From Setomelanomma holmii (taxonomy: Eukaryota > Ascomycota > Dothideomycetes > Pleosporales > Phaeosphaeriaceae): DNA of 64,000 nt. The stretch lies in assembly GCA_010015745.1 (NCBI GenBank), contig ML978156.1, positions 479,635 to 543,634 on the forward strand, given 5' to 3'. Shown piece by piece: positions 10,951 through 21,805 of this stretch. Every line of letters begins with the position of its first letter. Position 1 is the first letter of the stretch. Position numbers and translations under genes: made by a program. The notes below the pieces were generated by a model that did no database searches, was not told the DNA's origin, and worked only from the letters and a program-made list of their open reading frames with translations.

Positions 10951-13011
10951 TCATTTCCCTTTCAAGCTAGCCCCCTTGAGCCTCTTAGCCAACTGTACTG
11001 AATCGGAGTCTGAACCATTGGAGGGCTGCCGCATCAGACGATTGCGCTCGCCCAGGGGAGCAGCCCCCCTACTGGCTGTTTGGAAAGAAGATGGAAATTG
11101 GTAAGAACGTTTAGGGGGGCGCTCACCACTTTCTTTGAGGATCGTCAGAAGGGTCGCCCAGCCTCCGGTGTGTTGGAGTGCCGAGCCTTCTGATAGATCA
11201 TGTCTCGATGCGACATTGAAGAGGAGTGACTCTTCGTCCTATTGCAGAAGTTAGCTCAGATCAGCAAAGTTGATTACGGAGATTACGATACCTTTGACAG
11301 TATACCGAGACGGTGAACGAAGCACAAAAGATGAAAGTTTGAGATAGCGTTGAGGCCGCTGGTGGTATTGAGCGCCAGACCATTCGCCCTCGCGTTGAGT
11401 GACTTGCCCAGAGACGACACATCTGCCATCTCGCCCATAATCTCGCGATTCTCAATCGGGAACTTGCCGCCAGTGAAGAGTGGGTTGGGCTGAGTTGGAA
11501 AACCGTGTGTTAGCGTGACCAACAAATATTCTACAGGGAAGGCAGGCTTCGCGTTCTCCTGGACGTTCGCCCCATGTTCGTTGATCCTCCTGTAGAAAAC
11601 CTCTGGGATGTATCGTGCGCGGTTCAGAGCATCGTTGTCGTCTTCGGATTGAACCAGCATGACCGAGGGCTCCGCTGATGGTTCGATGATCTCTGCTCGC
11701 ACCATTTCCACAGCGGCGGTCGAAGCTTGGTACGATGAGATGCCGATCTGGCCTTGGTCATCGCCACTGATAACACAAGTGACAAAATTGGAGCCAAACT
11801 TGCCAGTCTCGCTCCACTTGGTCGGTCGAGGATACTTTGCTTGATACCGAGCCGCGAATGTGATTTCCAGTGACGACAGGTAGAATGAGTCCATGTGTCG
11901 CTTGCAGATGACGGCGCCATCTCCCTTGTCTGCATCTAACAGATCTGTGAAGATGACGCCCACCCTCTGGAGCCCGCACTGTGCAGCGATCTCGTCGATG
12001 TCTTTCTCGTTGTCCCACTCGCCTAGCGAAATGCCGTCGACTTCGTTGACCTGCGGTGGTTCGTAGATGGTCTCCACAACAGCTTTCGTGCCGAGCGGTA
12101 CTTCAGTATATTCCTCGTACCTCCCATACAGAAAGCCTAATCGCTGACAGCCCGTGTTTCTCCAGAAGTTGATGAGATCGTCAACGACTTGTATTGAGGC
12201 AAACTCGACGTGATCCACCATGCGGTACTCTTGCGGCTTAAGCGAAATGGCGCTGGGCTGACATTTCGTGCAGATGCCTTCGGGGAAGGGCTTGTGTCCT
12301 GATGGGCAGTCTGGTCGGACGCGGTAGTAGGGTTCGTTGAGCGGCGGTATGTACGAGCTTCCGAGCTCCGGTCGGTTCTTCGCTGAGTTGACTTTTCGCA
12401 GGTACGAGTGGAACGAGAGATGCTTGATCTTCTTCTCGGCGAGATATTCCGCGGAGTAAGGCTCCAGTGGCATGCAGTAGTCACACATGCCCTTTGGACC
12501 ATGCGTGCACATCCTCACATCTCGTTTTCTTGCAATCTTGCCGTCTAGCCTGTCTAGTCTGTCATCGAGCGCCGACTGCCTGACCACCTCCCAAGGGTTC
12601 TTAATAACCTGCGTGGGCGAGCCGAGTGGGACGGTGGGCATTTCAGAGGCGTCGACGGCTTTGCCATTCAGTCGGTTGGCGCCGATGGAAGCTGTGGAGT
12701 GGCCATTCGAAACTGTTGACTGCTCTTCGAAGTCGAGAAAAAGCTGTGCGCCATGTCTAGGAGCTGTTAGCCATATATGTGATGCTTGGACAAGCTACTC
12801 ACGATAGTCCGACCTGCTTGAAGGTCACGCCCTTCAATTCTGCGATCCGTCTCGCATCGCCTCCATGGGGCTTGTTGCTGACAGTCACACTCTGTAGATC
12901 CACGCTCTTAGGCAGCTTGTCCGCAATCTGAGGAAGCAGCTCCGGGAACGTGGTTGTGGGCTCGACAGTCAGTCGGAACTGGCCCTCTTTGCTAACAAAT
13001 CGTAGTATCAT
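10951..13011 (-). CDS. NPL4: nuclear protein localization protein 4 (Cdc48-Ufd1-Npl4 cofactor)
   Basis: Npl4 is the ubiquitin-binding cofactor of the Cdc48/p97 unfoldase in ER-associated degradation and related processes. I place four exons: 13011-12803, 12756-11292, 11238-11127 and 11075-10951. Introns are 12757-12802 (46 nt), 11239-11291 (53 nt) and 11076-11126 (51 nt). They give 636 residues. The N-terminal ubiquitin-like/UBX-like domain starts MILRFVSKEGQFRLTV. The Npl4 zinc-finger region has CTHGPKGMCDYC and, after it, CPSGHKPFPEGICTKC. The MPN-like Npl4 domain follows (LGFLYGRYEEY, GVIFTDLLDAD). The C-terminus includes SNFHLLCFVHRLGILSKDEESL across the second intron. The third intron is a multiple of three and stop-free, so its retention would add 17 residues. 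The gene is divergent from SEC66. Confidence 0.93.
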
Positions 13012-13470
13012 GGTGTACTATCGCATCTGTGGTTGAGCTGGTATGTGTTGTGGAAGGAGCTGCGCGTAATTTTGTCGTAATTTTCGAAGGAGAGTGAGCG
13101 AAAGTAAAGCTAGAGCAGGTATAGGCAGAGGTGAAGGGTGGTCGTGTTCGATTACATACAGCAAGCTAGGGCACGGCGTCGAAGGCGGCAGAAGCCATGA
13201 CGCGGGCGCGAACCAGGGTGCCACTTTAGCGCGAAAGCCCCGGAGCTTTTCCGAATAGGCCAGATATTGGTACCGACGAGACCGTTGTGCAGCGGTCGAA
13301 CATTTCGAACAGCACCCCACGATTTTATTCACCTCGCTTCCTTTTTGCAACTCTGCGCCGTCACTCCTTTCCACATCTCCGCTGAAGTCACATCACCACC
13401 GCCGTCTTGCGCACATAGAACTCTCGACTTGTACACGCCGTAGCACGACTGCATCCACATCACGGCCAAA
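13012..13470. promoter_or_regulatory. divergent promoter region NPL4 / SEC66
   Basis: 459 bases between the divergent starts of NPL4 and SEC66. Both products serve ER protein handling (degradation and import), so co-regulation is plausible. No specific factor site was identified with confidence. Confidence 0.5.
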
Positions 13471-14192
13471 ATGTGGCCCTTTGACGCAGTGGACTGGCTG
13501 ATGCTCAGTATCCCCATAGCTTACCTCGTCATCCTGGTCGGCTCCCTCTCCGTCTTCTCAAATCTATACCGCAAGCGACAAGCAGCAAATGCCGCATCCC
13601 TCGAGCCGTGGTTCCCACCACATCTGCAGCGCAACATCTACTTCACACTGGTGCATCAAGAAGATCCCAAGGTGCCAGACAGCATTCTCAAGGCCGCGTT
13701 GTTACGTCGCGCGACAGAAGACATCCACCGGATAGTGCAGATCCGAAATGCGAAGCAAGCGCTGCAGGTGTTGCTGCAGAGGGGTAGTGTGGGAGACGAT
13801 TTATGGAAGCGATTTGAGCGCGCGGAGAAGGAGATTGAGGAGGAATTGAGGGATGTTGTGCAGGAGGTATATCCACACCTTTCCACTAAACATCAGTCCA
13901 GGACTAACAAACCCAGGCCAACGCATTCGCACCCAACTGGGGCCAAACCATCTTCCAATCCGCCTCGGAAATGGCACAGAACACACACATTCGCGAACGC
14001 CTGGGCGAAATCATGTCCAAATCCGCCGAGGAGAAGAAGTGGTGGGAAAGTCGCAAGGCTATGATTCAATCCGAGTTTATGAAGGAGCTTGACGAGGAGA
14101 AGACAAAGTCGAGCGAAGACGATGCTGTGCTAGTGGATGCTGGGGGTCCTGCAGGTAGCGTGGGCAAGAGCGGAAAGAAGGGGAAGAAATAG
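13471..14192 (+). CDS. SEC66: Sec66/Sec71-like subunit of the Sec63 translocon complex
   Basis: Sec66 (Sec71) is a membrane glycoprotein of the Sec62/63 complex for post-translational import into the ER. Exons 13471-13866 and 13917-14192 are joined over a 50-nt intron (13867-13916; donor GTATAT, branch ACTAAC, acceptor CCAG), giving 223 residues. A single N-terminal membrane segment (IPIAYLVILVGSLSVFSNLY, about residues 14-33) is followed by a cytosolic helical domain. That domain contains WFPPHLQRNIYFTL, the paired repeats ALLRRATEDIHRIVQIR and KQALQVLLQRGSVGDDLW, and a post-intron ANAFAPNWGQTIFQSASEM block typical of the family. The C-terminus is lysine-rich (GKSGKKGKK). The start is the first ATG after a long upstream leader. 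Confidence 0.9.
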
Positions 14193-14573
14193 CTTGTCAA
14201 CCTCAACTATGTGAGCAAGCGTGTCAGGGACTCGGTGAGACGTAAGAAGGAATCGCCCGGTACCAGTGGGTAATTTGGATGAGGATGGCGGATGATCAAG
14301 GACTTTTGCCCTTGGTAAATGCATTTTTCGGCGCATCGGTGTCAGTCCGCTACGGTGTGACGGGGAACGGTTGGTATCCAACGGTGCATTCAGGATGACT
14401 GTTTATTCATGTATCACTTATCGACTGCAATGCTATCAAACGCCTTGACCTATATGGACCCGATCTCATTCGACGTGATCGTACAAAACTCGCTCTGCTG
14501 AGATTCTGGAAAACTCTCATACACAAGATATACATCTCGCTGCTCTCAGCTTCTCATTTCACCCACCACATCT
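14193..14573. other. convergent 3' flanks of SEC66 and Vps3844 gene
   Basis: About 380 bases between two convergent genes, expected to hold both 3' UTRs and terminators. No coding feature seen. Confidence 0.5.
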
Positions 14574-15823
14574 CTACTTCCTCACTGGGCCACTGACGCC
14601 AGCACCGATAACACTTGGTAACTCCTCGCTGCCCATGGAGTAGAGCATTCCAATGCCAGAGGAGACCAAGAACGCAAGAGCAACGCCAACAGCAACGAAC
14701 AACCAGAATTGGACTGAGATGTCCTTCTTCTGGCAGGCTGGTCCGCCCCAGTAGGTGACCTTCCTCTTCGACTCCATGCCCTTATCCTCGCCAATGTGCT
14801 GGATGGTTGGCGAGCATGCGCAGCCGTAGCAGTCAAGAGTCTGTCTATCTGATCCAGAGCCCTTGCCCTTGTGGAGGAGCTTGCACTCTCCGTGGCTGCT
14901 GCAGTTGTGTGTCGTCTTCTGGCATGCGGATAGGGTATCGAAGCAGCTTGGGAGAATGCCCCGCACAGGGGACTTATCAGAAGCCTGGTTGACAATGACA
15001 GGGAAGTCTTCTAGGTCAGTGACACGAGGGGCAGGCGAAGTGGAAGGCGCAGCGTCCGAAGAGAGTATCATCTCGGGGTTCTCGCGGCGGGCCTCTTTGA
15101 GCGAAGGGAGCTCGTACGATCCCCATGGGTTGGCCGCGCGCTTAGTATTCGCAGAAGGAGCTGGCATTGTTACGATGGTAAATGCGAATCCAAGTTTGTC
15201 GGCCTGCATTGTGACGCGATCGAATGTGAGCGGCAGGTTCTCGTAAGCATCCCTGTCGTTCTTGTCGACGCGCCATATGCTCAGGTAGTCGTTGTAGGTC
15301 TGTAGCTTATTGCTCGAGGGTAGAATATCATCGATCTCTAGTGTTGACTGGTAGGTCTTCTTCTTGGGATCTGGTAGTCCAGGTAATGACTCGGCTTGCT
15401 TGACGAAGTCGTTGATGAGCCGTTCGTTGTCGGCCGGTGAAGGATGGCCCGAGATCTTGAAGTCATACAGATTCTCGTCACCATCATTGACAATGACTGT
15501 TCTGCCTGTCAGTACACGATCTGCAGCTTCTCTAGGCAGCTTAGCACACCTGTCGCATCCTCCTCATTGCTGTCTTCTATCCACATCAACAAATGTGCTC
15601 TCGATCGGTCGTTGCTTTCTCCGCCGAACAGCTTCTGTTGTCGTCCTCCATAGACATTGATGTGTCGGATCGCTTCCGCATCTGCATGCTCGATGGAGTG
15701 GTATCGCGATAGGCCCAGTCGCTGGGCGATGATCAGTCGCGCTGTTTCTGGGCTGACTGACGGGCTAGCTGCGGAGGCGGTGCAGTACAGCGATGAGAAG
15801 AAGACGCCCCAGGACAGCTTCAT
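14574..15823 (-). CDS. Vps3844-domain (DUF3844) type I membrane protein
   Basis: Two exons, 15823-15550 and 15505-14574, flank a 44-nt intron (15506-15549; donor GTGTGC, branch and acceptor ACTGACAG). They give 401 residues. The N-terminus has a signal peptide (MKLSWGVFFSSLYCTASA). A luminal region follows. Near the C-terminus is the cysteine-rich Vps3844 domain: SCFDTLSACQKTTHNCSSHG, CYGCACSPTI and WGGPACQKKDISVQFWLF. A final membrane segment (FVAVGVALAFLVSSGIGMLY) precedes a short tail. The domain name comes from a vacuolar sorting annotation in fungi; the biochemical role is not established. The start at 15823 is chosen because it begins the signal peptide; the in-frame extension upstream is polar and not conserved in type. 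It is divergent from the gene at 16123. Confidence 0.87.
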
Positions 15824-16122
15824 GGTGGCGGGCGGTGATGGGTTGGGGTGCTGATAGCTGCGGCGACGATGTCCAACGTCAGTGTCGAAGGGAAGCTGCG
15901 ACCACGCGGGATTTGCCGCACCGTCGCCCTCCACCTATCGCGCGTCAAACCACGCCGCGGAACTCGGCCTGCGCACCTTTATCGTTCTCCATTCACGCCG
16001 CATACAGCAATTTGTTTCTTTTCCAGCAAACATTGCCGACAACTATACTTCACGGCGCCTTCATGTCTCGCATATTCACCTTCGTATCCTCATAACGCCC
16101 ACCTTCAATCCCCGCATCCCAC
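15824..16122. promoter_or_regulatory. 299-bp divergent promoter, Vps3844 gene / mitochondrial-type gene
   Basis: A 299-base region between two start codons facing away from each other. It must hold both promoters and 5' leaders. No specific motif is assigned. Confidence 0.5.
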
Positions 16123-17452
16123 ATGTTCAAGGCGCAAGTGCTGCGGAGGAACTTCTCTCTCTTCAATAGAGTTCCCTACTCGCGCATAGTGCGCTCAGCA
16201 GCCCGCGATGGCCATGAATCGGTGACAATACAGCGAGTGCGCATACGGACGCCCATCTTTAGCAAATCGTAAGTGTGCAACATTTGTTAAAGGTTCACAA
16301 CCACTAACACTCTCCAGGCGCATGATTGGAGCAGTCGCCATCAGTGCAGCTCTATATGGCGTCGGCCGCTATCTCGGCATCGAAGTCGAAGTAGAAGTCG
16401 TCGAGAATGGAAACCCAAAATCGCCGCGCTCTCCCAATTCGATCAGCAACGAAGACGAAACCGATGAATCAGGCGAAGAGGAAGACGAGGATTTTGAAGA
16501 TGACGCTCTACTATTCTTCCCTACAGGCTTCTCGCGACCACGGCCGAAGACATTCTATAGAGGCTCAGATCCAGAGTGGCAGGAGTTCAAGAAGTTGGCC
16601 ACTGATCGTCCCAGGGTCGAGAAGATACGCAGTATGTCCTCTGCCATTCGAGACGACAGGCAATGCTAACACCATTCAGATGAACTGACTTCTATGATTC
16701 GCAACATGGCCAAGAAGAGCCCAGCATACACCGCCCGCCTCGGAGCCGTCGACGCGAACAAAGGCAAAGTGTGGATCGAGTTCAAGTTCCCCGATGGCCC
16801 ACCACAGGAGTACGAGCGTCCAGGCATCGAGTTGACCGAAGACCTTGAATGGCGCAAGGCCACTCGACCTGTTGAGGCAGCGCATCACGCTCGCTTGAGC
16901 AGGGTATTCCTTCCAACAGAAGCCTCGAATGCACTCTACCAAGACACCAAGCGGAAGGCGGAGCTGTCGTGGAAAAGCTTCAAGGCGTACATGGGATGGG
17001 AGGAGAAGTCGGAGCCTGAGACCGTGCAGACTGTTATGCAGCGAGTCCTTGCCAATCCAACGTCGCCTGTTGGTTCAGGCGCATCTGTTACGCCCGCGAC
17101 AACTGACGCTCCCTCATCTCCAGCTGCGGACAGCAAATCCCCTGCTGAGACGACTTCCTCACTCAGTTCGCAATCTAAGGACCTTGGGTTTGTCCTTCCA
17201 GATCCCAAAAAGCTCACGCTCGATCTCAGCCAATTCCGCCAGGACTTTCGCAAAGCATTCAAACCATACGCAGTGCAGCCACCTCGTGGTACCTTTATGG
17301 TCATTGGATTGATCGAGGTATACGGCGAGCGAGCACGCATGACACTCAACGTCACTGCTGCATACGATCCGAAGCAAGGACGCTACGTGAGTCTATCGGC
17401 AGCAGTTTGGAATCTGGTCGACCATCGGCAGCATCCAAGAGGTGGACCATAA
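16123..17452 (+). CDS. conserved fungal protein, putative mitochondrial membrane protein
   Basis: Three exons (16123-16268, 16318-16631, 16680-17452) with introns of 49 and 48 nt, both with CTAAC branch sites, give 410 residues. The N-terminus is rich in Arg, Ser and hydrophobics without acidic residues at first (MFKAQVLRRNFSLFNRVPYSR), like a mitochondrial presequence. A short membrane segment follows (MIGAVAISAALYGVGRYLGI). Then come a strongly acidic linker (SNEDETDESGEEEDEDFEDD) and a soluble domain with FYRGSDPEWQEFKKLA, VWIEFKFPDGPPQEYERPGI and ALYQDTKRKAELSWKSFK. I recognise this layout from uncharacterised conserved fungal proteins, but no function is known to me. A strong-looking GTGAGT at 17386 could start a further small intron; the open frame to 17452 is preferred because its end (HRQHPRGGP) looks family-like. 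Confidence 0.75.
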
Positions 17453-19636
17453 GAGCCAGTTCGTTGTCATCGGCGTTTTTATTGTGAGCATTAGCGTATA
17501 TCATCTACATTGCTGGCATACACAGGTCGGATTCGCATATTTGAGCGGCATCACAGGAGTCATAGGTAACACTATTTCAAGCGTATACCCAATACTTTCG
17601 ATTAGACACATCAGACACCCGCTCTTACACTTTGAATTACTCTCCTTTTTCTCGTGTCATCTAGTGACCAGCAAAATACGCTTGATCTGCACCAGAGCTT
17701 TCGTACATGTTCGGGCGGACCTTTTCTTGACTTTCGAAGTACATCTTCTGCTTGCACTGCACTAGTCTCTCCTTCTTTCTCTTAAGCCAGTCGAGCTTAA
17801 CAGCATTTTCCAACTACCTTACGCACATGACCAATGGCAGCAGTACCAGAAAGCAGCTAACCGAGATCCAAAAGCTTCGTCCTGGACTTGATCAAAACGG
17901 TTCTACCACTCATTCATGTCTCCCTCGCTCAGACTCCAAGACTCGACAACCAGAGTCCTCAGCTCATTGCTAATTGTTGCAAGTCGAAAGCGACTCGACT
18001 AATTGGCCGTGTGTCTGTGTCTGCCTAGCCAGTATTCACACTCCATCTCCCACTTGTCTTCTTCAATACACAGACACTTGAGTCGAAGTTCAGTATGCCA
18101 GCAAAGCAGAATGATGGTTGGGAGCACCAAAGCTTCATGTCAAACACTACATGAGTTTTCACTTGTGTTCGCGATAGCATCGGTCTGCCATCGTTTCACT
18201 CTTCGGTAGTAGCCCGTGTTGGAACGCCTGCATGTTTCTAGTAGCGCTGGTACTTGTGACCCTTCTGGGACGGAATGATACAATATTCTGAAGTTCTATG
18301 CTGTCCTCAATATACGAATCTCAGCGCCCGTACGCCTCGGTCTCCGTGGTTTTTTGCGAAGTCGGCCTTCAATGAAAAGGGGTTCTGATTTGCTCATGTT
18401 CTATTCCAAGGCGCGTCGGATTCAGGCGATGTCCGTTTCATTCCGAAGCGGATCGTATATCTATATTCTCCGCATTTCTCCTCAATCATGATGAGGTGAA
18501 TGGATGTTCGCCTGGTGCCGAAAATATTGAACTGCTATCAATCACGGACACTGTTACAGTGACATCTAGCATAGCATTGTAAAACTCTCTGTATTCAACG
18601 CACAATTTGTCCGTGACGCGTATACAACATCATTCTTGAAAATAATCTTCAGGGCGATGACATGGTGGGGGTAGCAGAATCACGATCTCCAACCTATAGA
18701 TACGGTTTTTCAATCTTCCCAAGCCTTCATGCTACAATCATTTCAATCTTCTTCTGCCATTCTTCAAAACATGTAGCGCCACTTCGCATGTTCTCTCCGT
18801 TGATCATCCGCTAGAAGTGATGATCACATCTTCGATAGCCAGTATCCGTACCTGATGCCTTCGCCGAGTACTTATCGTCTATCTCAGTTATCTTCCATCA
18901 TTTTTAGAAGTGTGCTAAAGTTTCAGATCTCTCGAAAAGAATACGAGAAGGAGGTTCATGTCCGACCGCCATAACCAGACTGAAGGAAGTCGCATGTGCT
19001 ATCGACTCTTGTGTCCTAGAGCAAGAAGTGAGCATTGAAAGCTCTGGCGTACAGTTGCATGAACGAAAGTTTTCGTCGACAACTCACCAAGGAAGCACGA
19101 ACAAAATGTAATTCTCTGAAGATCTTCGGGAACTTCGCAATTATAGATACCCTCCCCACCACTTCTGTATAACTTATAACTACTTTGCTTCCACATCTCT
19201 CTTTCAAGAAAAATTACATACTGGTTGGAACCATGTGGACTGAATCCGAGTTGAGCTTACGCTATGTCCGCAGGTCTTGTCATGGCCAAATTCGGTGAAA
19301 TGTATATCTTATACCTCGTGAGATCGTGCAAAGAATAGCAGAACACCGTCACGCCGACTAGATGGTTGGAAGGACCCTCGATCTACCTTCGAGGCTCTCT
19401 CGAGATAGTCGGCACTTGATACAGAAATGTGCGGTGCACCAAATGCACGCTCCCGTGGGTCCTACCTAGATGTGAGCCACAAGCGACCACACAACTCATC
19501 TTGAAGCGTTACATTTGTGTCCTCACAACTTACAAGAGTGGCTATGCTATGCCCTTGTACCATTGCAAAACCAGAGACTCGCTCAAATACTCTCTAGAAG
19601 ATCGAGCCACATCAAGCAACTCAGTCCTGCAGCACC
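17453..19636. other. 2.2-kb gene-poor region
   Basis: No ORF in either strand shows a recognisable domain or convincing exon structure. The sequence looks more AT-rich than the neighbouring genes by eye. It could hold long UTRs, a non-coding RNA or an old degraded repeat; none can be supported from the sequence alone. Confidence 0.45.
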
Positions 19637-20227
19637 ATGACTTTGCAATATACCTTCTACTGCATGCGCCACTTCCACCGTAATCTCACCACCCGGTTGC
19701 CAGTCTTCATGCTCCCTGCATCAGCCCCTGCATCAGCCCCTGCATCAGCCCCCGCATCCAGCATGCCGACCTACGACCTCTTCCTCGCGCTCATCGTCCT
19801 CATATGCCTGATCCTGGTACTTATCCTTGTGTACTTTCTACATCATTGCATCAAACGTCATCATGAGCGCGAGGCTCTGCCGCAACACCCTCAAGACGAT
19901 ATCGAGAGCGCACTACCGGAACCTCAGTATGCGCAGAAGATGACGACTTCGCGACCGGATATTGAACACCCATACAACGACGAACACCAGCGCATGTCGC
20001 ATTTGACCACGGCAACGCCGTACATTGAGCTGCTGCCGGAGATTAGAACGAGTGGAAGCAGTGAGCGAGCGGAGGATTGGCTGGAGAGGAGGGATAGTCG
20101 TGTTGTAGATGAAGATTTGGGACTGAAGAGGGAGAAATTGAAGATGAGGGATAAGGTATTGGATTCGAAAAGCGACCTAAAGGCTGGAAAAAAAATTAAG
20201 GGAGACATCCACGTGGCGGAGATTTGA
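19637..20227 (+). CDS. hypothetical single-pass membrane protein with Ala-Ser-Pro repeats
   Basis: A 196-codon frame of unknown function. It contains a 12-nt tandem repeat encoding Ala-Pro-Ala-Ser. This is followed by a long hydrophobic segment (YDLFLALIVLICLILVLILVYFLHH, about residues 67-91), then a polar, highly charged tail with KREKLKMRDK and DLKAGKKIKG stretches. The layout suggests a small type I or III membrane protein with a cytosolic tail. The start is uncertain: 19637 gives the longest form, while ATGs just before the repeat or just before the membrane segment are also possible. I do not recognise homologues. Confidence 0.45.
   Translation: MTLQYTFYCMRHFHRNLTTRLPVFMLPASAPASAPASAPASSMPTYDLFLALIVLICLILVLILVYFLHHCIKRHHEREALPQHPQDDIESALPEPQYAQKMTTSRPDIEHPYNDEHQRMSHLTTATPYIELLPEIRTSGSSERAEDWLERRDSRVVDEDLGLKREKLKMRDKVLDSKSDLKAGKKIKGDIHVAEI
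19715..19762 (+). repeat. 12-nt tandem repeat, about 4 copies
   Basis: The unit CCTGCATCAGCC is repeated three times exactly from 19715, with a fourth imperfect copy (CCCGCATCCAGC). It encodes the Ala-Ser-Ala-Pro run of the hypothetical membrane protein. Length divisible by three keeps the frame when copy number changes. Confidence 0.85.
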
Positions 20228-20647
20228 GAGGCTGCGATGAATGGTAGCTAGCGACGTCGATGTTACACGTCGAGCGTAGCAACTCTAGAAAGACCTCTAT
20301 CAAGTCCAAGTCCAACAGTGCCGACGCTGAACTGAGAATTCTTTGAGGCATGCGCTCAACTCTATATCGCGGTCCGTTCCGTCGTAGAAAAGGTCACAAA
20401 CACTGTACTTAAGACGTGCGTGTACCTGTTCTCATGCAGTGTTCCCTTACATGGGATGCGTAAGATGTGATTGTGCGACCAAACCCACGACCTACATATG
20501 TTCTGTACCTGTATATTCGCGCAACTATAGCAATTGTACTCCTACAGCTTGCGCAACGCGATTGTTGGTAGCGCACATCGGAACAGCGAAGGCATAGAGC
20601 CCGTTGCTTCTCTCCCCGGAGAGACAACTGAGACCAGCAACTACGCA
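20228..20647. other. intergenic between two small membrane-protein candidates
   Basis: About 420 bases. The frame of the next gene is open back to 20534 from a TTG, so part of this stretch could be an upstream exon end. Nothing else is seen. Confidence 0.4.
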
Positions 20648-21070
20648 ATGATGCAACTTTTCAAAAGAGACTCGCTGCAAATCGACACACACGCATCTCC
20701 AACAGTATTTGCGCAGCCTACCGACAGCACAAGGCCCAAAATCATCCCTCAAGACGGCAGCTCCGAGCTGGGCTCACCGGCGATTATCTCTGTCTTGACG
20801 GCAGACGCACGAGGTTCTCCATTGTCGGCTAGGCCCGTGGTCACAGCTACTTCAGATTATGCGTCGGAAGACCCAGCCTCCAAGACCCGATCTGGTTTCG
20901 CACCGCTTGGAGTCGCTATAGGGGTGGTTTTCGCTATCGTCCTTACACTCGGTGCATATCATTACATCAGTCGTCGCAATCGACCTCCAAAGAAGGAACA
21001 AAAGGAGCAAAACGTTGCGACTCAGGGTGGGGGTACCAAAGCTGGTGAAATACGGCTGGATCAGTTGTAG
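20648..21070 (+). CDS. hypothetical membrane protein, possible Ser/Thr-rich surface or sensor type
   Basis: The ATG at 20648 opens a frame of about 140 codons with a Ser/Thr/Pro-rich N-terminal part. A single hydrophobic segment follows (GFAPLGVAIGVVFAIVLTLGAYHYI), then a basic tail (SRRNRPPKKEQKEQ). This Ser-rich ectodomain, one membrane pass and short basic tail are common in fungal Mid2/WSC-like surface proteins, but no cysteine motif is present. The frame is open upstream to 20534, so an upstream exon with a signal peptide is possible. Function unknown. Confidence 0.4.
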   Translation: MMQLFKRDSLQIDTHASPTVFAQPTDSTRPKIIPQDGSSELGSPAIISVLTADARGSPLSARPVVTATSDYASEDPASKTRSGFAPLGVAIGVVFAIVLTLGAYHYISRRNRPPKKEQKEQNVATQGGGTKAGEIRLDQL

Positions 21071-21805
21071 AGTGTCGTGAAGACGCGATGGGCCGGAAAG
21101 AGAGTGGTGGTGGCGTTGGTCGTGAAGAGGTCACTCGGCCCTCTCTGGAGGATGAAAATAGAGGAAGGAGAAGAAGGATGGGTGTGGAGATGACATAACA
21201 TGAAGGGGATTGGAAAGGCACAGGATCGCTTTGATCGACGTGATAAATCTATGCAGATGGGAAATGATGCCCTCGATACAGGGAGACTAGTCCATCAATT
21301 CTTGTTTCCTGCTGCATCCAAGTGCACCGTGGTACCACCTGATTCCATGTTGGGGGAGGACGCTTCTGCTCGGATATAATCTTGTGAAGGCTGTCAGGTG
21401 AGGGTCGACAGCGAGGTCTTGCTGGAGTCTATTTGGAGCATGGGCCGCATGGTGTACCGATTGAGCGTTGATGCATCGTCAGAGAGTGGAGGAAGTTGAG
21501 AACGTGGGTAGCCGAGCCGGTACAGATGCTAGCGCGCGCCCGGACCCTTGATCCATGCAAACACGTCCCGAATTTCACGACTCTGTAAACAACGCTTGTT
21601 GTGCTTGCGCTCTTGATTTGCCTTCTTCTTATCTTCTAGCTCAGGCGCCGACATACAACAAAGACCTCAAGCACGCACCTTTTCAGGCCCACCTAGCACA
21701 GCAGCCGCCCTTGTGACCGAGTTCCTCCCCGCCGCACCCACCGAAGCTCTCGAAACCCCACTACACGAGCACACGAGCTCATCCCTCGCTTCACCAACCC
21801 TCACC
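21071..21805. other. intergenic, CKS1 upstream region
   Basis: About 730 bases. The part near 21600-21805 is pyrimidine-rich with short C-rich runs, as is usual for the leader of a highly expressed fungal gene. The CKS1 frame is open back to 21713 but without an ATG. Confidence 0.45.

Noticed and set aside
19637..21070. idea that the two small membrane proteins form one spliced gene
   Set aside because: The first has its own stop at 20227 and its own membrane segment; no GT-AG pair joins them sensibly.
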